From Xenorhabdus nematophila ATCC 19061 (GTDB lineage Bacteria > Pseudomonadota > Gammaproteobacteria > Enterobacterales > Enterobacteriaceae), in NCBI RefSeq assembly GCF_000252955.1, contig NC_014228.1, positions 2,767,232 to 2,831,231 of the forward strand: a stretch of 64,000 nucleotides of DNA, given 5' to 3'. Every line of letters starts with the position of its first letter. Positions within the stretch are counted from its first letter, which is position 1. The notes under the pieces are model-generated. The model had not been told where the DNA came from. It saw only the letters and a program-made list of their open reading frames with translations, and ran no database searches. This document shows positions 46,307 through 58,561 of the stretch, piece after piece. The translations under genes and the position numbers were made by a program.

Positions 46307-48106
46307 ATGATGACAGATCAGATAGCGCAAGAAAGCGCCCGGTATGCTTGGGAGACACGAGATCATCTTGATGATCCTGTTGTGAGCGAGCTTAATCGTC
46401 ACTTTGGCCCGGATGCCTTTACTGTCCAGCCTACCCGTACTGGTATGCCAGTTGTTTGGGTGAAGCGGGAACAGTTATCGGCAGTAATAACATTCCTGAA
46501 AAAGTTGCCCAAACCCTATGTCATGCTGTTTGACTTACATGGTGTTGATGAGCGTCAGCGTTCTTATCGACAAGGGCTGCCGGCTGCCGATTTTTCAGTA
46601 TTTTATCACTTGATTTCCATTGAGCGTAACCGTGACATCATGTTGAAAGTCGCGCTCGTTGAACAAGACTTAAATATCCCAACCATCACGTCAATTTTTC
46701 CGAATGCCAATTGGTATGAGCGGGAAACGTGGGAAATGTTTGGCATTACATTTAATGGACACCCGAATTTACGTCGTATCCTGATGCCACCAACATGGGA
46801 AGGCCACCCGTTGCGCAAAGAGTATTCCGCTCGTGCCACGGAATTTGATCCTTTCATATTGACGAAGCAGAAAGAAGATCTGGAAATGGAAGCATTGACT
46901 TTCAAACCAGAAGAGTGGGGAATGAAGCGTGGTACTGACAATGAGGATTTTATGTTCCTCAACCTCGGCCCGAACCATCCTTCTGCCCACGGAGCCTTCC
47001 GCATTATCCTGCAACTTGATGGCGAAGAAATCGTTGATTGCGTACCCGATATTGGTTACCACCACCGTGGTGCTGAAAAAATGGGTGAGCGTCAGTCATG
47101 GCACAGTTATATCCCTTATACCGACCGTATCGAATATTTGGGCGGTTGTGTCAATGAAATGCCTTATGTGTTGGCGGTTGAGAAATTGGCAGGTATTGAA
47201 GTACCCGATCGCGTAAAAACCATTCGTGTCATGCTGTCTGAGTTGTTCCGCATTAACAGCCATCTGCTTTATATCAGTACATTTATTCAAGACGTTGGTG
47301 CAATGACCCCCGTCTTCTTTGCCTTTACTGACCGACAGAAAGTTTACGATGTGGTTGAGGCCATTACCGGATTCCGTATGCACCCTGCATGGTTCCGCAT
47401 TGGTGGTGTTGCTCACGACTTGCCGCGTGGTTGGGATAAACTTCTGCGTGACTTGCTGGACTGGCTGCCGAAACGTTTGAACTCCTATGTCAAAGCCGCA
47501 CTGAAAAACAGTGTCCTGAAAGGGCGTTCAGTGGGTGTGGCTGCTTACAATGCCAAACAGGCTCTGGACTGGGGTGTTACCGGAGCAGGTTTACGTGCAA
47601 CAGGCATTGGTTTTGACGTCCGTAAATGGCGCCCTTATTCCGGTTATGAAAATTTCGATTTCGACGTTCCGATAGGTTACAACGGCGATTGCTATGACCG
47701 TGTAATGCTGAAAGTGGAAGAAATCCGTCAGAGTATGCGTATCCTTGAGCAATGCCTCAAGAATATGCCAGAAGGCCCATTCAAGGCTGATCATCCTTTG
47801 ACTACGCCACCACCAAGAGAGCGCACCTTACAGCATATCGAAACCATGATTAACCATTTCCTGCAAGTGTCATGGGGACCGGTCATGCCTGCCAATGAAT
47901 CATTCCAGATGATCGAAGCAACCAAAGGGATCAACAGTTATTACCTGACCAGTGACGGTAGCACCATGAGTTACCGTACCCGTATCCGCACGCCGAGTTT
48001 TGCTCATTTGCAGCAGATTCCATCGGTGATCCGCGGCAGTCTGGTATCTGACCTTATCGTCTATCTGGGCAGTATCGATTTTGTTATGTCTGATGTGGAT
48101 CGCTAA
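46307..48106 (+). CDS. nuoC: NADH-quinone oxidoreductase fused subunit C/D
   Basis: 599 residues, the fused NuoCD form typical of Enterobacterales. NuoC (30-kDa) part about 1-185 with [20 protein letters not shown]; NuoD (49-kDa) part about 210-599 with [21 protein letters not shown] and [17 protein letters not shown]. The D part lines the quinone pocket with NuoB. The annotated ATG is followed by a second ATG; either may be used. The next gene begins 2 bp after the stop. Confidence 0.97.
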   Translation: MMTDQIAQESARYAWETRDHLDDPVVSELNRHFGPDAFTVQPTRTGMPVVWVKREQLSAVITFLKKLPKPYVMLFDLHGVDERQRSYRQGLPAADFSVFYHLISIERNRDIMLKVALVEQDLNIPTITSIFPNANWYERETWEMFGITFNGHPNLRRILMPPTWEGHPLRKEYSARATEFDPFILTKQKEDLEMEALTFKPEEWGMKRGTDNEDFMFLNLGPNHPSAHGAFRIILQLDGEEIVDCVPDIGYHHRGAEKMGERQSWHSYIPYTDRIEYLGGCVNEMPYVLAVEKLAGIEVPDRVKTIRVMLSELFRINSHLLYISTFIQDVGAMTPVFFAFTDRQKVYDVVEAITGFRMHPAWFRIGGVAHDLPRGWDKLLRDLLDWLPKRLNSYVKAALKNSVLKGRSVGVAAYNAKQALDWGVTGAGLRATGIGFDVRKWRPYSGYENFDFDVPIGYNGDCYDRVMLKVEEIRQSMRILEQCLKNMPEGPFKADHPLTTPPPRERTLQHIETMINHFLQVSWGPVMPANESFQMIEATKGINSYYLTSDGSTMSYRTRIRTPSFAHLQQIPSVIRGSLVSDLIVYLGSIDFVMSDVDR

Positions 48107-48108
48107 CG

Positions 48109-48654
48109 ATGCAAAGTGAATTTAACGCAAACAAGCAAGTACGCCTTGATGTGGTTAACGTAACGGACGCTCAGACACCGGATGAGTTTGTCCTGAGTGC
48201 GGAAGAGCGTGATGCCATTGAGCAGGAAAAACACCACTACGAAGATCCGCGTGCTGCGTCAATTGAAGCGCTGAAAATTGTGCAAAAACAGCGTGGCTGG
48301 GTGCCTGATGGTGCCATTTATGCCATTGCAGAGGTGTTGGGGATTCCGGCCAGTGATGTGGAAGGTGTGGCAACATTTTACAGCCAGATTTACCGTCAGC
48401 CAGTAGGGCGTCACATTATCCGTTACTGCGACAGCGTTGTTTGTCACATCACCGGCTATCAGGGCGTTCAGGCGGCGATAGAATCGCACTTGAACATTCG
48501 TCCGGGGCAAACCACGGCAGATGGGCGTTTCACACTTTTGCCAACCTGCTGCTTAGGTAATTGTGATAAGGGGCCAGCCATGATGATTGATGAGGATACC
48601 CACTGTTACGTAAGACCCGAAGAAATTGAAAAATTACTGGAGCAGTATCAATGA
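48109..48654 (+). CDS. nuoE: NADH-quinone oxidoreductase subunit E
   Basis: 181 residues. NADH-dehydrogenase-module subunit with the thioredoxin-like [2Fe-2S] cluster N1a: ligands are the Cys pair in RYCDSVVCH and the Cys residues in TCCLGNC. The stop overlaps the nuoF start by 4 bp (ATGA), indicating translational coupling. Slightly longer at the N-terminus than the E. coli protein (166). Confidence 0.97.
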   Translation: MQSEFNANKQVRLDVVNVTDAQTPDEFVLSAEERDAIEQEKHHYEDPRAASIEALKIVQKQRGWVPDGAIYAIAEVLGIPASDVEGVATFYSQIYRQPVGRHIIRYCDSVVCHITGYQGVQAAIESHLNIRPGQTTADGRFTLLPTCCLGNCDKGPAMMIDEDTHCYVRPEEIEKLLEQYQ

Positions 48655-50015
48655 CAACGCATTCAGGAGTGAAAGAAATTATCCGCGTAGCGGAAACTCA
48701 TCCCCTGACATGGCGGTTGCGTGATGACCAAAAACCTGTCTGGTTGGATGAATACCGAAGCCAAAATGGTTACAAGGGAGCCGAAAAAGCCCTGAAAGGC
48801 ATGGCTCCTGATGAAGTCGTTGCACTGGTGAAAGATGCGGGTTTAAAAGGCCGCGGCGGTGCGGGTTTCTCTACAGGCTTGAAATGGAGCCTGATGCCAA
48901 AAGACGAAAGCATGAACATCCGCTATTTGCTGTGCAATGCGGATGAGATGGAACCGGGAACTTACAAAGATCGCCTGTTGATGGAACAACTACCTCACCT
49001 GTTGGTGGAAGGGATGTTAATCAGTGCATTTGCGCTGAAAGCCTATCGCGGCTACATCTTCCTGCGTGGTGAATATGTTGAAGCCGCTGTTCATTTGCGC
49101 AAAGCCATTGAAGAAGCTAAATCGGCGGGGTTGCTTGGCAAGAATATTTTGGGTAGCGGATTTGATTTTGAACTGTTTGTTCATACCGGCGCGGGACGTT
49201 ATATCTGTGGTGAAGAAACTGCACTGATCAACTCCCTTGAAGGGCGCCGTGCAAATCCTCGCTCAAAACCGCCATTTCCTGCGACATCCGGTGCCTGGGG
49301 TAAACCAACTTGTGTAAACAACGTTGAAACCCTGTGCAATGTGCCTGCCATTCTCGAACATGGCAAAGAATGGTACATCGGTTTGAGTGAAGGCAAGAGT
49401 AAAGATGCGGGTACTAAACTGATGGGGTTCTCTGGCAGGGTCAAAAATCCGGGTCTTTGGGAACTGCCTTTCGGTACGACCGCGCGTGAAATTCTTGAAG
49501 ATTATGCCGGTGGTATGCGTGACGGTCTGAAATTCAAAGCATGGCAACCGGGTGGTGCGGGAACCGATTTCCTGACAGAAGATCACCTTGATTTGCCAAT
49601 GGATTTCGAAAGTATCGCTAAAGCAGGCAGCCGTCTGGGAACCGCACTGGCGATGGCCGTGGACCATGAAATCAACATGGTTTCTCTGACCCGCAACCTT
49701 GAAGAGTTTTTTGCCCGTGAATCCTGTGGCTGGTGTACACCATGCCGTGATGGTTTGCCGTGGAGTGTCAAAATTCTCCGTGCCATTGAGAGTGGCAAAG
49801 GCCAGCCGGGTGACATTGAAACGCTGGAACAACTCTGTCGTTTTCTTGGTCCGGGTAAAACTTTCTGTGCCCATGCACCCGGCGCTGTAGAGCCTTTGCA
49901 GAGTGCCATCAAATACTTCCGTGAAGAATTTGAAGCGGGCATTGTGACCAAAGACTATGGCAATACCAGTCTGATTGCGGGCATTCAACCAAATCTGCTT
50001 AAACAGCGTTGGTAG
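48651..50015 (+). CDS. nuoF: NADH-quinone oxidoreductase subunit F
   Basis: 454 residues. NADH- and FMN-binding subunit. Gly-rich site [19 protein letters not shown] region [19 protein letters not shown], and [4Fe-4S] cluster N3 ligands in [12 protein letters not shown] with the fourth Cys in [11 protein letters not shown]. Overlaps nuoE by 4 bp. Confidence 0.97.
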   Translation: MTTHSGVKEIIRVAETHPLTWRLRDDQKPVWLDEYRSQNGYKGAEKALKGMAPDEVVALVKDAGLKGRGGAGFSTGLKWSLMPKDESMNIRYLLCNADEMEPGTYKDRLLMEQLPHLLVEGMLISAFALKAYRGYIFLRGEYVEAAVHLRKAIEEAKSAGLLGKNILGSGFDFELFVHTGAGRYICGEETALINSLEGRRANPRSKPPFPATSGAWGKPTCVNNVETLCNVPAILEHGKEWYIGLSEGKSKDAGTKLMGFSGRVKNPGLWELPFGTTAREILEDYAGGMRDGLKFKAWQPGGAGTDFLTEDHLDLPMDFESIAKAGSRLGTALAMAVDHEINMVSLTRNLEEFFARESCGWCTPCRDGLPWSVKILRAIESGKGQPGDIETLEQLCRFLGPGKTFCAHAPGAVEPLQSAIKYFREEFEAGIVTKDYGNTSLIAGIQPNLLKQRW

Positions 50016-50064
50016 GGTTGATTAAATTTTGATTAACGCCTGCCACGGCAGGCCATTGGGAAGC

Positions 50065-52797
50065 ATGCTGACTATGGCTACGATACATGTAGACGGCAAA
50101 GATTATGATGTAAACGGGGCTGATAACCTGTTGCAAGCCTGCCTCTCATTGGGGCTTGATATACCTTATTTTTGCTGGCATCCAGCGCTGGGAAGCGTTG
50201 GCGCTTGCCGCCAGTGTGCGGTGAAGCAATATCAGAACGCGGAAGATACGCGCGGTCGTCTGGTGATGTCTTGTATGACACCTGCATCAGATGGCACATT
50301 TATCTCCATTGATGATGAAGAAGCACAACAGTTCCGCGCAAGTGTTGTGGAATGGCTGATGACCAACCATCCCCACGACTGTCCTGTCTGTGAGGAAGGC
50401 GGAAATTGCCACTTGCAGGATATGACGGTAATGACGGGGCATTCATTCCGTAAGTACCGTTTTACCAAACGTACTCATAAAAATCAGGAACTCGGGCCAT
50501 TTGTTGCCCATGAAATGAACCGTTGTATTGCCTGTTACCGTTGTGTTCGCTACTACAAAGATTATGCGGACGGAACGGATTTTGGCGTTTACGGTGCTCA
50601 TGACAACATCTATTTTGGTCGTCCTGAAAGTGGCACACTGGAAAGTGAATTTTCGGGTAACCTTGTTGAAATTTGTCCGACTGGGGTGTTTACCGACAAA
50701 ACACATTCAGAACGTTATAACCGTAAATGGGACATGCAGTTTGCACCCAGCGTTTGCCAGCAGTGCAGTATCGGTTGTAACACCAGTCCCGGAGAGCGAT
50801 ATGGAGAATTGCGCCGGATAGAGAACCGTTATAACGGTACCGTCAACCATTATTTTATGTGTGACCGTGGGCGTTTTGGTTACGGTTATGTGAATCGTGA
50901 AGATCGTCCTCGCCAGCCACAACAATTACGTGGTGATCAATGGATTTCGCTGAATGCCGATCAGGTTATGCAAGGTGGCGCTGATATTTTGCGTCAGGCG
51001 AAACATACCATTGGTATTGGTTCACCACGTGCCAGCATCGAAAGTAACTTTGCCTTGCGTGAATTAGTCGGGGCGGAAAATTTCTACAGCGGTATTTCAG
51101 CGGAAGAACAACACCGCCTTGACATGATGTTGGAGATTCTGCAACAAGGTGGGGTATATACGCCGTCGCTGCGTGAAATTGAAGATTACGATGCAGTATT
51201 GGTATTGGGGGAAGACCTGACTCAAACCGCAGCACGCATGGCTTTGTCCGTACGTCAGGCAATGAAGGGCAAGGCGCGCGAAATGGCAGCAGCCCAGAAA
51301 GTGGCAGACTGGCAAATCGCGGCGGTCATGAACATTGGTCAGCGCGCGAAATATCCTTTATTCCTGACCAGTGTTGATGAAACTCGTCTGGATGATGTTG
51401 CTGCGTGGCATTATCGCGCTCCTGTTGATGATCAGGCTCGTTTTGGTTTTGCCATCGCGCATACTCTGAACAGTATCGCTCCGGCCGTCAATGACTTGCC
51501 GGATGAACTGAAATCGAAAGTGGAAATTATCGCTCAGGCACTGCGTGATGCGAAAAAACCCCTGATTATCAGTGGCAGCAATCCGGGCAGTGATACTCTG
51601 ATTCAGGCTGCGGCAAATATCGCGTGGGCACTGAAAGATAAAGGCGCAAATGTTGGACTGACTTATGTCGCCGCGTATGCCAATAGTCTTGGTTTGGCGA
51701 TGATGGAAGCGCAACCATTGGATGCTGCTTTACAGCGTATCGTCAAAGGAGATTCAGATACTGCCATTGTGGTGGAAAACGATCTCTATCGTCATGCGCC
51801 AGCGGATAAAATTGACCGTGCACTGGATAGCCTGAAAAATCTGATTGTCGTTGATCATCAGCGCACCGCCATTATGGATAAAGCGCATTTGATTCTGTCA
51901 GCATCCAGTTTTGCTGAAAGTGACGGTACACTGGTGAATCAGGAAGGTCGGGCCCAGCGTTATTTCCAGGTCTATGAGCCTTCATTCTATGACAAATCCA
52001 TCGTAATGCTGGAAAGCTGGCGCTGGATGCACTCTCTGTATACCACGTATACACAATGCCAGACTGACTGGACACAACTTGACCATGTCATCGCAGCCTG
52101 TATTAAAGTTATGCCACAGTTTAAAGGCATCGTTGATGCGGCACCAGATGCCACATTCCGTATTCGTGGGCAAAAACTGGCTCGTTCACCTCACCGTTAC
52201 AGTGGCCGTACTGCTATGCTGGCTGATGTCAGTGTTCATGAACAACGTCAGCCACAAGATATCGACACCGCATTTGCCTTCTCAATGGAAGGGAACAACA
52301 GTCCATTTGCTCCGCGTCAGCAAATCCCGTTTGCCTGGGCTCCGGGCTGGAACTCACCCCAAGCGTGGAACAAATTTCAGGCTGAAGTGGGCGGCAAACT
52401 GCGTTTTGGCGATCCCGGTGTGCGTTTGATTGAAACGGTCGATGGCGGATTGAACTATTTTGACAGCATTCCGACCGCTTTCACCGCGCAAAAAAATCAA
52501 TGGTATGTTGCCCCTTATTTCCATCTGTTCGGCAGTGATGAATTGTCACAACGTTCTGATGTGATTCAGGAGCGCATGACTGAGCCATACGTGATGATTA
52601 ATCATAAAGATGCAGAACACCTGAACGTGAAAGAGGGCGCTGTTATGGCGTTTGATTGTGAAGGGCAACAATTGCGTTTAACCGTGCGCCTGAGTAGCAA
52701 CCTTGTTCAGGGTCAAGTTGGTCTGCCGCTCGGGATGCAGGGTATTCCACCGGTTCTGGCAGGTAAATCAGTCAATAACTTACGGGAGGTTGCATAA
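50065..52797 (+). CDS. nuoG: NADH-quinone oxidoreductase subunit G
   Basis: About 910 residues. The longer frame from 50029 is open, but the ATG at 50065 ([12 protein letters not shown]) follows GGGAAG and matches the E. coli start [11 protein letters not shown]. Iron-sulphur clusters in order: [2Fe-2S] ([15 protein letters not shown]), His-liganded [4Fe-4S] ([16 protein letters not shown]), [4Fe-4S] N4 (CIACYRC...ICPTG), and the extra bacterial cluster N7 (CQQCSIGCN); then a molybdopterin-oxidoreductase-like domain. Overlaps nuoH by 1 bp. Confidence 0.97.
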   Translation: MLTMATIHVDGKDYDVNGADNLLQACLSLGLDIPYFCWHPALGSVGACRQCAVKQYQNAEDTRGRLVMSCMTPASDGTFISIDDEEAQQFRASVVEWLMTNHPHDCPVCEEGGNCHLQDMTVMTGHSFRKYRFTKRTHKNQELGPFVAHEMNRCIACYRCVRYYKDYADGTDFGVYGAHDNIYFGRPESGTLESEFSGNLVEICPTGVFTDKTHSERYNRKWDMQFAPSVCQQCSIGCNTSPGERYGELRRIENRYNGTVNHYFMCDRGRFGYGYVNREDRPRQPQQLRGDQWISLNADQVMQGGADILRQAKHTIGIGSPRASIESNFALRELVGAENFYSGISAEEQHRLDMMLEILQQGGVYTPSLREIEDYDAVLVLGEDLTQTAARMALSVRQAMKGKAREMAAAQKVADWQIAAVMNIGQRAKYPLFLTSVDETRLDDVAAWHYRAPVDDQARFGFAIAHTLNSIAPAVNDLPDELKSKVEIIAQALRDAKKPLIISGSNPGSDTLIQAAANIAWALKDKGANVGLTYVAAYANSLGLAMMEAQPLDAALQRIVKGDSDTAIVVENDLYRHAPADKIDRALDSLKNLIVVDHQRTAIMDKAHLILSASSFAESDGTLVNQEGRAQRYFQVYEPSFYDKSIVMLESWRWMHSLYTTYTQCQTDWTQLDHVIAACIKVMPQFKGIVDAAPDATFRIRGQKLARSPHRYSGRTAMLADVSVHEQRQPQDIDTAFAFSMEGNNSPFAPRQQIPFAWAPGWNSPQAWNKFQAEVGGKLRFGDPGVRLIETVDGGLNYFDSIPTAFTAQKNQWYVAPYFHLFGSDELSQRSDVIQERMTEPYVMINHKDAEHLNVKEGAVMAFDCEGQQLRLTVRLSSNLVQGQVGLPLGMQGIPPVLAGKSVNNLREVA

Positions 52798-53774
52798 TGA
52801 GCTGGCTTACTCCCGACGTGATTGAAATCCTGATTGCTGTACTGAAAGCGGCGGTCATTCTGCTGGTTGTGGTGGTCTGCGGAGCATTCATGAGTTTCTT
52901 TGAACGTCGCATACTTGGATTGTTCCAGAATCGTTACGGGCCAAACCGTGTCGGCTGGGGCGGTTCATTGCAGCTCGTCGCAGACATGATCAAAATGTTC
53001 TTCAAAGAAGACTGGGTCCCTCGCTTCTCTGATCGGGCCATTTTCACTCTGGCTCCTGTCATTGCGTTCTGCTCATTGCTTCTGGCCTTTGCTATCGTGC
53101 CAGTCAGCCCGACGTGGATGGTGGCAGACCTGAACATCGGTGTCCTGTTCTTCATGATGATGGCGGGTCTGGCAGTTTATTCCGTGTTGTTCGCCGGCTG
53201 GGCAAGTAACAACAAGTATTCCTTGTTGGGTGCGATGCGGGCATCAGCGCAAACACTGAGCTATGAAGTTTTCATCGGTCTGTCCATGATGGGGGTTGTG
53301 GCCCAAGCCGGCTCCTTCAACATGGTCGATATCGTCAACTCACAGCAGCATATGTGGAATATCATCCCTCAGTTCTTTGGTTTCCTGACCTTTGCCATTG
53401 CTGGCGTGGCGGTGTGCCACCGTCATCCCTTTGACCAGCCGGAAGCAGAACAGGAACTGGCTGATGGTTATCATGTCGAATATTCCGGCATGAAGTTCGG
53501 CCTGTTCTTTGTGGGGGAATATATCGCTATCGTGACAGTATCTGCCTTGATCGTCACCTTGTTTTTCGGTGGCTGGAACGGACCTCTCTTGCCGCCATTC
53601 ATTTGGTTTGCGCTGAAAACGGCATTTTTCATGATGATGTTTATCTTGATCCGTGCCTCATTGCCGCGCCCGCGTTATGACCAGGTGATGTCGTTTGGCT
53701 GGAAAGTTTGTCTGCCATTAACGTTACTCAACATGCTGGCGACTGCCGCAGTGATTTTATACAACGCTCAATAA
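52797..53774 (+). CDS. nuoH: NADH-quinone oxidoreductase subunit H
   Basis: 325 residues, about eight membrane helices. Connects the peripheral arm with the proton-pumping arm and forms part of the quinone chamber. Signature loops [20 protein letters not shown] and the acidic [20 protein letters not shown] are intact. The ATG shares its A with the nuoG stop (TAATG). Confidence 0.97.
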   Translation: MSWLTPDVIEILIAVLKAAVILLVVVVCGAFMSFFERRILGLFQNRYGPNRVGWGGSLQLVADMIKMFFKEDWVPRFSDRAIFTLAPVIAFCSLLLAFAIVPVSPTWMVADLNIGVLFFMMMAGLAVYSVLFAGWASNNKYSLLGAMRASAQTLSYEVFIGLSMMGVVAQAGSFNMVDIVNSQQHMWNIIPQFFGFLTFAIAGVAVCHRHPFDQPEAEQELADGYHVEYSGMKFGLFFVGEYIAIVTVSALIVTLFFGGWNGPLLPPFIWFALKTAFFMMMFILIRASLPRPRYDQVMSFGWKVCLPLTLLNMLATAAVILYNAQ

Positions 53775-53789
53775 AGGGGTGATTGAACC

Positions 53790-54332
53790 ATGACATTGAA
53801 AGAGTTAGTGGTCGGTTTCGCCACCCAGGTACGCAGTATTTGGATGATAGGGCTTCATGCCTTCCATAAACGCGAAACAAAAATGTATCCGGAAGAGCCG
53901 GTTTATCTGCCACCCCGTTACCGTGGGCGTATCGTTCTGACACGTGATCCTGACGGTGAAGAGCGTTGTGTTGCGTGTAACTTGTGTGCGGCAGTGTGTC
54001 CGGTGGGATGTATCTCACTGCAAAAAGCCGAGCATAAAGATGGTCGCTGGTATCCTGAATTCTTCCGCGTCAACTTCTCGCGTTGCATTTTCTGCGGCCT
54101 GTGTGAAGAAGCTTGCCCGACAACGGCTATCCAGCTGACACCGGATTTTGAGTTGGGTGAATTCAAACGTCAGGATCTGGTTTACGAGAAGGAAGATCTG
54201 CTGATTTCAGGGCCGGGCAAGTATCCTGATTATAACTTTTACCGTAAGACGGGCATGGCAATTGACGGCAAGAATAAAGGTGAAGGCGATAATGAAGCCA
54301 AGCCTATTGACGTTAAAAGCCTGATGCCGTAA
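53790..54332 (+). CDS. nuoI: NADH-quinone oxidoreductase subunit I
   Basis: 180 residues. Ferredoxin-like subunit with two [4Fe-4S] clusters (N6a and N6b): [15 protein letters not shown] (about 60-74) and [15 protein letters not shown] (about 99-113). It links NuoG to NuoB electronically. Standard enterobacterial length. Confidence 0.97.
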   Translation: MTLKELVVGFATQVRSIWMIGLHAFHKRETKMYPEEPVYLPPRYRGRIVLTRDPDGEERCVACNLCAAVCPVGCISLQKAEHKDGRWYPEFFRVNFSRCIFCGLCEEACPTTAIQLTPDFELGEFKRQDLVYEKEDLLISGPGKYPDYNFYRKTGMAIDGKNKGEGDNEAKPIDVKSLMP

Positions 54333-54344
54333 GGAGCGATATTC

Positions 54345-54872
54345 ATGGAATTTACATTTTATGTCGCAGGGTTGGTTGCCATCCTCGCCACACTCAGGGT
54401 GATAACCCACACTAATCCGGTACATGCCTTGCTGTATCTGATTATCTCCTTGCTGGCATTGTCCGTCGTGTTTTTCTCACTGGGTGCTTATTTTGCCGGT
54501 GCTTTGGAGATCATTGTTTATGCGGGGGCGATCATGGTGTTGTTTGTCTTCGTCGTGATGATGTTGAACTTAGGAAAATCGGTCGTTGAACAAGAACGCT
54601 TATGGTTGCAGCCAAGGGCTTGGATTGGGCCGTCTATCCTGTCCATCGTGCTATTGATTGTATTGGCTTATGCCATCAGTACCTTACCACCTGTAAAAAT
54701 CGCTGGTGAAGTCGTCAGTGCCAGAGAAGTGGGCATTAGCCTGTTTGGCCCTTATGTACTTGCGGTCGAACTGGCTTCTTTGCTGCTCTTGGCCGGGCTG
54801 GTGGTGGCATATCACATCGGTCGTGAAAGTCGGCAGGGTGAAGTGATCAGCAATCGTGCGGAGGACCAATAA
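54345..54872 (+). CDS. nuoJ: NADH-quinone oxidoreductase subunit J
   Basis: 175 residues with five membrane helices; the third contains the conserved [20 protein letters not shown], whose pi-bulge region is important for coupling. The C-terminal tail is cytosolic and charged. Overlaps nuoK by 1 bp (TAATG). Confidence 0.97.
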   Translation: MEFTFYVAGLVAILATLRVITHTNPVHALLYLIISLLALSVVFFSLGAYFAGALEIIVYAGAIMVLFVFVVMMLNLGKSVVEQERLWLQPRAWIGPSILSIVLLIVLAYAISTLPPVKIAGEVVSAREVGISLFGPYVLAVELASLLLLAGLVVAYHIGRESRQGEVISNRAEDQ

Positions 54873-55174
54873 TGGTAGAACTACAACATGGTCTCATTCT
54901 GGCGGCCATTCTGTTTACATTAGGCTTCACTTGCCTGATTATCCGTCGGAATCTGCTATTCATGCTGATCGGGCTGGAAATCATGATCAATGCTTCAGCG
55001 CTGGCGTTTGTTGTTGCCGGCAGTTATTGGCTCCAGCCTGATGGTCAGGTGATGTACATTCTGGCCATCACACTGGCAGCAGCCGAGGCAAGTATCGGTT
55101 TGGCACTGTTACTACAGCTGTACCGTCGTCGCCAAACCCTGAATATTGATACAGTCAGTGAGATGCGCGGATGA
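54872..55174 (+). CDS. nuoK: NADH-quinone oxidoreductase subunit K
   Basis: 100 residues, three membrane helices. The two conserved membrane glutamates are visible, in [15 protein letters not shown] (helix 2) and [20 protein letters not shown] (helix 3); they belong to the proton path. Overlaps nuoL by 4 bp (ATGA). Confidence 0.97.
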   Translation: MVELQHGLILAAILFTLGFTCLIIRRNLLFMLIGLEIMINASALAFVVAGSYWLQPDGQVMYILAITLAAAEASIGLALLLQLYRRRQTLNIDTVSEMRG

Positions 55175-57015
55175 ACTTACTCTATTTAACAATTCTGCTG
55201 CCACTGCTGGGATTTTTGCTATTGGCATTTTCCCGTGGCCGCTGGTCTGAAAATCTCTCAGCCACCGTAGGGAGTGGTTCAGTTGGTCTGGCAGCGTTAA
55301 CCACACTTTGGGTGGGCGTTGATTTCCTTTCCCAGAATGGGGCAGGGGGGCTTGTTTACAGCCAGACATTGTGGAACTGGATGGCCGTGGATAATTTCAG
55401 TATCCCCGTGAATCTGGTATTGGACGGCCTGTCATTGACGATGTTGAGTGTTGTGACTGGCATCGGTTTCCTGATCCACATTTATGCTTCTTGGTACATG
55501 CGTGGTGAAGAAGGCTATTCCCGTTTCTTCGCTTATACCAACCTGTTTATTGCCAGCATGGTGGTATTGGTACTGGCAGACAATATGTTACTGATGTACC
55601 TGGGTTGGGAAGGCGTAGGGCTGTGCAGTTACCTGTTGATTGGTTTCTACTACAAAACGCCTGCTAATGGTGCCGCAGCAATGAAGGCCTTTATTGTGAC
55701 CCGTGTGGGTGACGTATTCCTTGCCATCGGTATGTTTATCCTTTACGACCAGCTCGGTACGTTGAGTTTCCGTGAGTTGGCAGTATTGGCTCCGCAACAT
55801 ATTGAAGCGGGTTCTGCCGCGATCACTTGGGCAACCCTGATGATTCTGGGTGGTGCCGTGGGCAAATCTGCTCAGTTGCCATTGCAAACATGGTTGGCGG
55901 ATGCAATGGCAGGCCCAACTCCGGTTTCTGCTCTGATCCACGCGGCAACGATGGTGACTGCGGGTGTTTACCTGATTGCACGCAGCCATGCCCTGTTCCT
56001 GATGGCACCCGATATTTTACACTTGGTAGGGATTATCGGTGCGGTTACCTTACTGTTGGCGGGTTTTGCCGCGCTGGTACAGACGGATATCAAACGCGTT
56101 CTGGCTTATTCAACCATGAGTCAGATTGGTTACATGTTTTTGGCATTGGGTGTGCAGGCGTGGGATGCGGCTATTTTTCACCTCATGACTCATGCGTTCT
56201 TTAAGGCACTGTTGTTCCTGGCTTCCGGTTCAGTCATTCTGGCTTGTCATCATGAGCAAAATATCTTCAAAATGGGTGGGCTGAGTAAACGTATTCCGTT
56301 TGTTTACCTCTGTTTCCTCGTGGGTGGTTCTGCGCTTTCAGCACTGCCTTTATTAACCGCAGGTTTTTACAGTAAAGATGAAATTCTGTGGGGCGCGCTG
56401 GCAAATGGTCATATGAATCTGATGCTGGCGGGGCTGATTGGCGCATTGATGACGTCCCTGTATACCTTCCGCATGATCTTCATCGTATTCCACGGTGAAG
56501 AAAATACCCATGCACATCCGGTTAAGGGCATTACTCACACCTTGCCATTGTCAGTATTGCTGGTGTTATCCACCTTTGTTGGTGCACTGATTGTGCCACC
56601 ATTGGCGGGGGTTCTGCCAGAAAGTCATACTGGGCATGATGGAAAAGTGATGCTGGAAATTGTTTCCGGTGTGGTTGCCGTTGTCGGCATCTTGTTGGCA
56701 GCAGCGCTGTATCTTGGCAAACGCAGCGTGGTTAATGCGACTGCAAACAGTGCGCCCGGTCGTTTCTTCTCCACATGGTGGTTCCATGCGTGGGGATTCG
56801 ATGCACTGTATGACTGGGTATTCGTGAAACCATTCAAAGGCATTACCACTTTCTTGCAAAATGATCCTTTGAACTCACTGATGAACATTCCTGTCGTATT
56901 GTCACGTTGGGGCAATAAAGGTCTTCGTTGGAGTGAGAACGGACAAGTCCGTTGGTACGCGACTTCTATGGGGTTGGGTGCAGTGCTGGTTTTAGCTCTG
57001 CTGCTTTTGGTTTAA
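55171..57015 (+). CDS. nuoL: NADH-quinone oxidoreductase subunit L
   Basis: 614 residues, Mrp-antiporter-like pump subunit with about 16 membrane helices and the long lateral helix near the C-terminus. Conserved stretches: [20 protein letters not shown] (key Glu), [20 protein letters not shown] (key Lys), and [16 protein letters not shown]. Length equals that of E. coli NuoL (613). Confidence 0.97.
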   Translation: MNLLYLTILLPLLGFLLLAFSRGRWSENLSATVGSGSVGLAALTTLWVGVDFLSQNGAGGLVYSQTLWNWMAVDNFSIPVNLVLDGLSLTMLSVVTGIGFLIHIYASWYMRGEEGYSRFFAYTNLFIASMVVLVLADNMLLMYLGWEGVGLCSYLLIGFYYKTPANGAAAMKAFIVTRVGDVFLAIGMFILYDQLGTLSFRELAVLAPQHIEAGSAAITWATLMILGGAVGKSAQLPLQTWLADAMAGPTPVSALIHAATMVTAGVYLIARSHALFLMAPDILHLVGIIGAVTLLLAGFAALVQTDIKRVLAYSTMSQIGYMFLALGVQAWDAAIFHLMTHAFFKALLFLASGSVILACHHEQNIFKMGGLSKRIPFVYLCFLVGGSALSALPLLTAGFYSKDEILWGALANGHMNLMLAGLIGALMTSLYTFRMIFIVFHGEENTHAHPVKGITHTLPLSVLLVLSTFVGALIVPPLAGVLPESHTGHDGKVMLEIVSGVVAVVGILLAAALYLGKRSVVNATANSAPGRFFSTWWFHAWGFDALYDWVFVKPFKGITTFLQNDPLNSLMNIPVVLSRWGNKGLRWSENGQVRWYATSMGLGAVLVLALLLLV

Positions 57016-57034
57016 TTAAGGGACATATTGCGCC

Positions 57035-58555
57035 ATGCTACTACCTTGGCTAATTTTTTTGCCCTTCATCGGAGGCTTGCTGTGCTGGCAGTCCGAGCGC
57101 TTCGGCACTCGTATGCCGCGTTGGATAGCGCTTCTGGCGATGGGGCTGACGTTGTTACTTTCCCTGCAACTGTGGTTGCAGGGTGGTTATACACTTACCA
57201 ACCCACAGGGTATTCCACAGTGGCAATCGGAGTTCATTTTGCCGTGGATCCCACGTTTTGGCATTAGCATTCATCTGGCACTGGATGGTCTTTCTTTGCT
57301 GATGGTTGTGCTGACTGCACTGTTGGGTTTGATGGCGATCCTCTGTTCGTGGAATGAAAACCAACCATACCAAGGATTCTTCCATCTGAACCTGCTATGG
57401 ATACTCGGCGGTGTCATGGGGGTCTTCCTTGCCATCGACCTGTTCCTGTTCTTCTTCTTCTGGGAAGTGATGCTGGTTCCGATGTACTTCTTGATCGCTT
57501 TATGGGGTCACAGAGGTTCAGAAGGTAAAACCCGTATCACAGCGGCAACGAAATTCTTTATCTACACCCAAGCCAGTGGCTTGGTTATGTTGATTGCGAT
57601 TCTGGCACTGGCTTTTGTTCACCATAATGCAACCGGTGAATGGTCATTCAACTATGAAACATTGTTGAATACACCGATGTCATATACTGTTCAATACCTG
57701 CTGATGCTGGGCTTCTTCATTGCTTTTGCCGTGAAAATGCCGGTTGTTCCTCTGCATGGTTGGTTGCCGGATGCACACAGTCAGGCACCAACAGCGGGTT
57801 CGGTTGACCTGGCAGGGATCTTGCTGAAAACAGCGGCATATGGCTTGCTTCGTTTTAGCTTGCCACTCTTTCCGGAAGCGTCTGCAAACTTTGCCCCGAT
57901 TGCGATGTGGTTAGGTGTTATTGGTATTTTCTACGGCGCATGGATGGCTTTCAGCCAGACTGACATCAAACGTCTGATTGCCTATACCAGTGTTTCCCAT
58001 ATGGGCTTCGTGCTTATTGCTATCTATACGGGCAGCCAGCTTGCTTATCAGGGCGCAGTAATCCAAATGATTGCACATGGTTTGTCAGCCGCAGGGCTGT
58101 TCATTCTGTGTGGTCAGCTATATGAGCGTCTGCATACTCGTGATATGCGTCAAATGGGGGGATTATGGAGCAGAATTCAACTGTTGCCAGCGATATCCCT
58201 GTTTTTCGCAGTAGCGACATTGGGTATGCCGGGAACGGGTAACTTTGTCGGTGAATTTATGATCCTGTTCGGCAGCTTCAGCCATTTCACCCTGATTACG
58301 ACGGTATCCGTATTCGGTTTGGTTTTTGCGTCTGTTTACGCGCTGTATTTGATGCAGAAAGCGTATTACGGCACACCAAAAACGGATAAACCGCTACCAC
58401 AAATGGATGCCCGTGAAATCTCAACGCTGCTGCTGCTGGTCGTCTTATTGGTGCTTTTGGGGGTTTACCCACAGCCAATCCTTGATACCTCAGCCGCCGC
58501 GATGAGCAACATCCAGAATTGGTATTCAGCTTCACTTTTAACTACAAGGCCGTAA
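57035..58555 (+). CDS. nuoM: NADH-quinone oxidoreductase subunit M
   Basis: 506 residues, second antiporter-like subunit, about 14 helices. Conserved FFFFWEVMLVPMYFLIALWG (key Glu), AFAVKMPVVPLHGWLPDAHS (key Lys) and a discontinuous helix near LIAYTSVSHMGFVLI. Nineteen bp after nuoL; 6 bp before nuoN. Confidence 0.97.
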   Translation: MLLPWLIFLPFIGGLLCWQSERFGTRMPRWIALLAMGLTLLLSLQLWLQGGYTLTNPQGIPQWQSEFILPWIPRFGISIHLALDGLSLLMVVLTALLGLMAILCSWNENQPYQGFFHLNLLWILGGVMGVFLAIDLFLFFFFWEVMLVPMYFLIALWGHRGSEGKTRITAATKFFIYTQASGLVMLIAILALAFVHHNATGEWSFNYETLLNTPMSYTVQYLLMLGFFIAFAVKMPVVPLHGWLPDAHSQAPTAGSVDLAGILLKTAAYGLLRFSLPLFPEASANFAPIAMWLGVIGIFYGAWMAFSQTDIKRLIAYTSVSHMGFVLIAIYTGSQLAYQGAVIQMIAHGLSAAGLFILCGQLYERLHTRDMRQMGGLWSRIQLLPAISLFFAVATLGMPGTGNFVGEFMILFGSFSHFTLITTVSVFGLVFASVYALYLMQKAYYGTPKTDKPLPQMDAREISTLLLLVVLLVLLGVYPQPILDTSAAAMSNIQNWYSASLLTTRP

Positions 58556-58561
58556 TTCGCC

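Noticed and set aside
49263..49988. 241-codon minus ORF within nuoF
   Set aside because: Antisense to an intact complex I gene, no ribosome site, no family.
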